DNA of 19,549 nucleotides. Source: Thermomonas sp. (GTDB lineage: Bacteria > Pseudomonadota > Gammaproteobacteria > Xanthomonadales > Xanthomonadaceae). The translations under genes and the position numbers were made by a program. The stretch is from assembly GCA_024711415.1 (NCBI GenBank), contig JANJSW010000135.1, positions 1-19,549 on the forward strand, given 5' to 3'. Below the pieces are notes generated by a model. That model had not been told where the DNA came from and did no database searches. It was given only the letters and a program-made list of their open reading frames with translations. How positions within the stretch are numbered: position 1 is the stretch's first letter; the number at the start of each line of letters is the position of its first letter. Shown piece after piece: positions 15,580 to 19,549 of this stretch.

Positions 15580-16740
15580 ATGACGATTTCCCCCATGCAC
15601 CCATCGATCCCGGCCCCCGTTTCCCGCTTCCGTCGCGTGCTTCCGCTCGCCCGGCTCAGCCTGTTGGCCGTTGCCCTGGGGCTTGCCGCCTGCAAGGGCG
15701 GTGGCGCCGAGGGCGGCAAGGGGCCGGATGGCAAGGACCAGGCCAGCAAGGGGCCAGAAGCGATTCCGGTGGAGGTGGCCAAGGCATCCACCCGCTCGAT
15801 CTCCGCCAGCTACGCCGGCACCGCGCCGCTGGAGGCACGCGCGGAATCGCAGGTCGTGGCGAAGACGTCGGGCATCGCGCTGCAGGTCTATGCCGACATC
15901 GGCCAGCAGGTAAGCGCCGGCCAGCCGCTGGTCCGGATCGATCGCGATCGCGCCACCCTGCAGGTCGCCCAGGCCGATGCGGAAGTGCGCAAGCTGGAGG
16001 CCAACTATCGCCGCTCCGCGCAGCTGCTGGACCAGAAGATGGTCAGCGTCAACGACGTCGACCAGCTGCGCTACAACCTCGAAAACGCCCGCGCACAGCT
16101 GCGGATGGCGAAGCTGGAACTGTCCTACGGCACGGTCAGCGCGCCGATCTCCGGCGTGGTGGCTTCGCGCAGCATCAAGCAGGGCAACCTGGTGCAGATC
16201 AACACGCCGATCTTCACCATCGTCGATGTCTCCCGGCTGGAAGCCACGCTCAACGTGCCGGAGCGCGAGATCGAGACACTGAAGGCCGGGCAGGCCGTAC
16301 AGCTCACCGTGGACGCGCTGCCGGGCAAGACCTTCGACGGCCGCATTGATCGGGTGTCGCCGGTGGTGGACTCCGGCAGCGGCACCTTCCGGGTGATCTG
16401 CGCCTTCGACGGCGGCGGTCTGCTGCAGCCGGGCATGTTCGCGCGCATCCGCATCAACTATGACCAGCGCGCCGATGCACTGGTGATCCCGCGCAACGCG
16501 CTGCTGGAAGACGGCGGCACGCCGGCCGTGTTCACGGTGAAGTCCGGCAAGGCCGTGCGCTCGGAACTCCAGCTGGGTTACGTCGATGGCGAATGGGTCG
16601 AGGTGCGCGGCGGCCTGCGTGCAGGTGATCCGGTGGTGGTGGCCGGCAAATCCGCGCTGCGCGAAGGCAGCGCGGTGCAGGTGATCGGCGACAAGGCCGC
16701 GCCCGCGGCCCCGGCACCGGCGAAGGCGGCCGCCAAATGA
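15580..16740 (+). CDS. RND efflux periplasmic adaptor (membrane fusion lipoprotein)
   Basis: A 386-residue AcrA/MexA-type adaptor, which bridges an inner-membrane RND pump and an outer-membrane channel. The N-terminus has a basic, hydrophobic lipoprotein signal with lipobox LAAC, making Cys38 the lipidated residue. Then follow the first half-lipoyl strand (SQVVAKTSGIALQVYADIGQ, with QVSAGQPLVRID), the coiled-coil hairpin (about 126-186), the second half-lipoyl segment (YGTVSAPISGVVASRSIKQG), the beta-barrel (LEATLNVPEREIETLKAGQ onward) and the membrane-proximal domain (ADALVIPRNALLEDGG). The tail is an Ala/Pro/Lys-rich run. The start may be the ATG at 15580 or at 15595; neither has a clear ribosome site, and both keep the signal. 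The stop overlaps the pump gene by ATGA. Substrate is unknown. Confidence 0.93.
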   Translation: MTISPMHPSIPAPVSRFRRVLPLARLSLLAVALGLAACKGGGAEGGKGPDGKDQASKGPEAIPVEVAKASTRSISASYAGTAPLEARAESQVVAKTSGIALQVYADIGQQVSAGQPLVRIDRDRATLQVAQADAEVRKLEANYRRSAQLLDQKMVSVNDVDQLRYNLENARAQLRMAKLELSYGTVSAPISGVVASRSIKQGNLVQINTPIFTIVDVSRLEATLNVPEREIETLKAGQAVQLTVDALPGKTFDGRIDRVSPVVDSGSGTFRVICAFDGGGLLQPGMFARIRINYDQRADALVIPRNALLEDGGTPAVFTVKSGKAVRSELQLGYVDGEWVEVRGGLRAGDPVVVAGKSALREGSAVQVIGDKAAPAAPAPAKAAAK

Positions 16741-19549
16741 GTTCGCCTTCGACCCCGCAGCCGGAGCACGCGCCGGACCCGCACCACGCCCCCACGGCCG
16801 GCTTCAGCCTGGTGGAGTTCGCCACCCGCCGGCGCGTCACCATCGCGATGATGACGCTGACGCTGGTGCTGTTCGGGCTGATCGCGCTGGGCAGCCTCAA
16901 GGTCAACCTGCTGCCCGACCTCAGCTATCCCACCCTGACCGTGCGCACCGACTACGAAGGTGCGGCGCCGGCGGAGATCGAGACCCTGATCTCGCAGCCG
17001 GCGGAAGAGGCGCTGGGCGTGGTGAAGGGCCTGCGCAAGCTGAAGTCGGTGTCGCGCACCGGCCAGTCCGACGTGGTGATGGAGTTCGCCTGGGGCACCG
17101 ACATGGACCAGGCCAGCCTGGACGTGCGCGACAAGATGGAGGCGCTGCAGTTTCCGCAGGACGCCAAGCCGCCGGTGCTGCTGCGCTTCAATCCATCCAC
17201 CCAGCCGATCATGCGGCTGGCGCTGTCGCCGAAGCGGCAGGACGGCAATGCGGCCGAGGGTATCCGCCAGCTGATGGAGCTGCGCCGTTTCGCCGACGAT
17301 GACCTCAAGCGCAAGCTCGAGCCGGTCGAGGGCGTGGCCGCGGTGAAGGTGGGCGGTGGCCTCGAGGACGAAGTGCAGGTGGACATCGACCAGCGCAAGC
17401 TGGCGCAGTACGGCCTGTCGCTGGAGAGCGTGATCAACCGGCTTGCGCAGGAGAACGTCAACGTCTCCGGCGGTCGGTTGGAGGAAGGCTCGCAGCGTTA
17501 CCTCGTGCGCACCGTCAACCAGTTCGCCACCGTCGAAGAGATGGCGAACATGCTGCTGACCACGCGCAGCGCGTCGACCGGCAACGCCGGCAACGAACAG
17601 GCGATGCGCCTGGCGGCGGCCAGTGGCGATGCGCGGGTGATGGCTGCGCTGTCGCAGGGCGGCAACACGCAGGCGCGCACCTCGCCGCTGCGTCTGAGGG
17701 ACGTGGCCTCGGTGCGCCAGGGCTACAAGGAGCGCGAGGCGATCATCCGCCTCAACGGGCGCGAGGCGGTCGAACTTGCGATCTACAAGGAAGGCGATGC
17801 CAACACCGTGTCCACCGCCGACGCGCTGGAGGCCAGGCTCAAGGCCATCCGCGACAAGCTGCCGGCCGACATCGAGCTGACCACCATCGAGGACCAGTCG
17901 ATCTTCATCCGCAACGCGATCCGCGACGTCAAGGTGGACGGCGTGATCGGCGGCCTGCTGTCGGTGCTGATCATCTTCCTGTTCCTGCGCGACGGCTGGA
18001 GCACCTTCGTCATCAGCCTGTCGCTGCCGGTGTCGATCATCGCCACCTTCTTCTTCATGGGCCAGCTCGGCCTGTCGCTGAACGTGATGTCGCTGGGTGG
18101 CCTGGCGCTGGCCACCGGCCTGGTCGTGGACGACTCCATCGTGGTGCTGGAATCGATCGCCAAGGCGCGCGAACGCGGCCTCGGCATCCTCGAGGCGGCG
18201 ATTGCCGGCACCCGCGAGGTGAGCATGGCGGTGGTCGCGTCCACCCTGACCACGATTGCGGTGTTCCTGCCGCTGGTGTTCGTGCAGGGCATCGCCGGCC
18301 AGCTGTTCCGCGACCAGGCGCTGACGGTGGCGATCGCCATCGGCGTCTCGCTGGTGGTGGCGATGACCCTGATCCCGATGCTGAGTGCGCTGAAGGGCCG
18401 TCCGCCGCTGGGCTTCCCGGAAGAAGCGGCGCCCGCGCACTGGCAACCGCAGAAGCGCTGGCAGAAGCCGGCCGCCTATGCCGGTCGCGGCGTCGGTGCG
18501 CTGTTCCACTACGGCTTCTTCAGCCTGGCGTGGGTGGTGGTGCGTGCGTGGCGCGGGTTGGCCGCGGTGGTCGGACCGGTGATGCGCAAGCTGAGCGACC
18601 TGGCGATGGCGCCGTATGGCCGCGCCGAACATGCCTACATGCGGGTGTTGCCCAAGGCGCTGCAGCGGCCCACGCCGGTGCTGCTGGTGGCTTCGCTGGC
18701 GTTCGCGCTGACGATGGCGGCGGTGCCGCTGCTGGGCACCGATCTGATCCCGCAGTTCGCGCAGGACCGCTTCGACATGACCGCCAAACTGCCGCCCGGC
18801 ACGCCGCTGGCCAGGACCGACGCGCTGGTGCGCGACGTGCAGGCCGCGCATGCGAAGGATGCCGGCGTGCGCGTGCTGTACGGCGTATCGGGCACCGGCA
18901 CCCGGCTGGATGCCAGCCCCACCGAAAGCGGCGAGAACATCGGCAAGCTGTCGGTGGTGATGGAAAGCAACGACGCGGAACGCCCGCTCACCGAAGCGCT
19001 GCGCAAGACGATGAAGGATTTCCCGGGCGTGCAGGTGGACTTCAGCCGACCCGAGCTGTTCAGCCTGTCGCCGCCTTTGGAGATCGAAGTGGAGGGTGCT
19101 GACCTGGAAACCATCCGCAAGGCCGGCAACCGGCTGGCCGGGATGCTCCGCGCGAACCCGCACTACGCCGACGTGAAGTCGACGGTGGAGCAGGGCTTCC
19201 CGGAAATCCAGATCCGTTTCGACCAGGACCGCGCCGCCGCGCTCGGCCTGACCACCCGCCAGATCGCCGACGTGGTGGTGAACAAGGTCAAGGGCAACGT
19301 GGCAACGCGCTACAGCTTCCGCGACCGCAAGATCGACGTGCTGGTGCGCGCGCAGGAATCCGACCGCAACTCGGTGGACGACCTGCGGCGGCTGATCGTG
19401 AATCCGGGCAGCGGTACCCCCGTCGAGCTCGCGTCCGTCGCCGACGTGGTGGCTACGACCGGGCCCAGCGAGATCCATCGCGCCGACCAGCGCCGCGTCG
19501 CGATCGTCTCCGCGAACCTGCGCGACATCGACCTTGGCGGCGCGATCCG
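16737..19549 (+). CDS. RND efflux permease (partial, runs off window)
   Basis: Open from the ATG at 16737 to the window end, 937 codons with no stop. It is an inner-membrane resistance-nodulation-division proton antiporter. Seen in order: a polar N-tail; TM1 (ATRRRVTIAMMTLTLVLFGL); LKVNLLPDLSYPTLTVRTDY, the start of the periplasmic porter domain; TM2 onward (GVIGGLLSVLIIFLFLRDG); the TM4 proton-relay motif GLVVDDSIVVLESI with Asp465 and Asp466; TM5-6; a long linker (about 550-645); TM7; and GTDLIPQFAQDRFDM, opening the second porter half, which continues to the edge. TM8-12, perhaps 200 residues, are missing. A Ser/Gly/Ala-rich insert sits at about residues 277-317. It resembles the HAE/multidrug branch, not the metal (CzcA) branch, but the substrate cannot be read. 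It is translationally coupled to the adaptor. Confidence 0.94.
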   Translation, partial: MSSPSTPQPEHAPDPHHAPTAGFSLVEFATRRRVTIAMMTLTLVLFGLIALGSLKVNLLPDLSYPTLTVRTDYEGAAPAEIETLISQPAEEALGVVKGLRKLKSVSRTGQSDVVMEFAWGTDMDQASLDVRDKMEALQFPQDAKPPVLLRFNPSTQPIMRLALSPKRQDGNAAEGIRQLMELRRFADDDLKRKLEPVEGVAAVKVGGGLEDEVQVDIDQRKLAQYGLSLESVINRLAQENVNVSGGRLEEGSQRYLVRTVNQFATVEEMANMLLTTRSASTGNAGNEQAMRLAAASGDARVMAALSQGGNTQARTSPLRLRDVASVRQGYKEREAIIRLNGREAVELAIYKEGDANTVSTADALEARLKAIRDKLPADIELTTIEDQSIFIRNAIRDVKVDGVIGGLLSVLIIFLFLRDGWSTFVISLSLPVSIIATFFFMGQLGLSLNVMSLGGLALATGLVVDDSIVVLESIAKARERGLGILEAAIAGTREVSMAVVASTLTTIAVFLPLVFVQGIAGQLFRDQALTVAIAIGVSLVVAMTLIPMLSALKGRPPLGFPEEAAPAHWQPQKRWQKPAAYAGRGVGALFHYGFFSLAWVVVRAWRGLAAVVGPVMRKLSDLAMAPYGRAEHAYMRVLPKALQRPTPVLLVASLAFALTMAAVPLLGTDLIPQFAQDRFDMTAKLPPGTPLARTDALVRDVQAAHAKDAGVRVLYGVSGTGTRLDASPTESGENIGKLSVVMESNDAERPLTEALRKTMKDFPGVQVDFSRPELFSLSPPLEIEVEGADLETIRKAGNRLAGMLRANPHYADVKSTVEQGFPEIQIRFDQDRAAALGLTTRQIADVVVNKVKGNVATRYSFRDRKIDVLVRAQESDRNSVDDLRRLIVNPGSGTPVELASVADVVATTGPSEIHRADQRRVAIVSANLRDIDLGGAI

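Noticed and set aside
16578..19478. 966-codon open frame on the - strand opposite the RND permease
   Set aside because: Its product is a His/Arg/Ala-rich run without domains, and the + strand has a clear RND permease. Long antisense frames are common in G+C-rich genes with strong third-position bias.

Overview
The window is a G+C-rich bacterial chromosome segment in which nearly every codon ends in G or C. Its gene content and protein details best fit a gammaproteobacterium of the Xanthomonadaceae/Lysobacteraceae (Xanthomonas, Lysobacter, Luteimonas or Thermomonas type). This placement is inferred from remembered family resemblance, such as the form of NuoC, and not from a search.

Region 1 (1-13980, + strand) is a nearly complete nuo operon for the proton-pumping NADH:quinone oxidoreductase, respiratory complex I. 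It runs nuoB (3' end only), C, D, E, F, G, H, I, J, K, L, M, N in the canonical order with no foreign gene inserted. Most junctions are ATGA or GTGA overlaps, which points to one transcript with coupled translation. NuoE/F/G make the NADH-oxidising arm, NuoB/C/D/I the quinone-connecting arm, and NuoH/J/K/L/M/N the membrane proton-pumping arm. Iron-sulfur ligands, quinone-pocket residues and antiporter-type Glu/Lys residues are present at the places I checked. The operon ends at a strong hairpin terminator (14025-14050) that also reads as a terminator from the other side.

Region 2 (14099-15352, - strand) holds a small DUF6522-like gene and, separated from it by its own terminator, a two-gene operon for c-type cytochromes. 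The first cytochrome looks exported with a Pro/Ala-rich linker, and the second is a predicted lipoprotein. A plausible promoter and a 5'-leader hairpin lie upstream of the cytochromes. They are likely periplasmic electron carriers acting late in the respiratory chain.

Region 3 (15580-19549, + strand, divergent from the cytochromes) is an RND efflux operon: a lipoprotein membrane-fusion adaptor overlapping by ATGA with a large RND permease that runs off the right edge. No outer-membrane channel gene is in view.

I found no clearly novel system. The items most worth a second look are lineage-type elaborations: a His-rich loop in NuoL, a hydrophilic insert in NuoC, a polar insert and a long central linker in the RND permease, the terminator-bounded DUF6522-like gene, and the cytochrome 5'-leader hairpin. 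There are no tRNA or rRNA genes, CRISPR arrays, insertion sequences or prophage signs.
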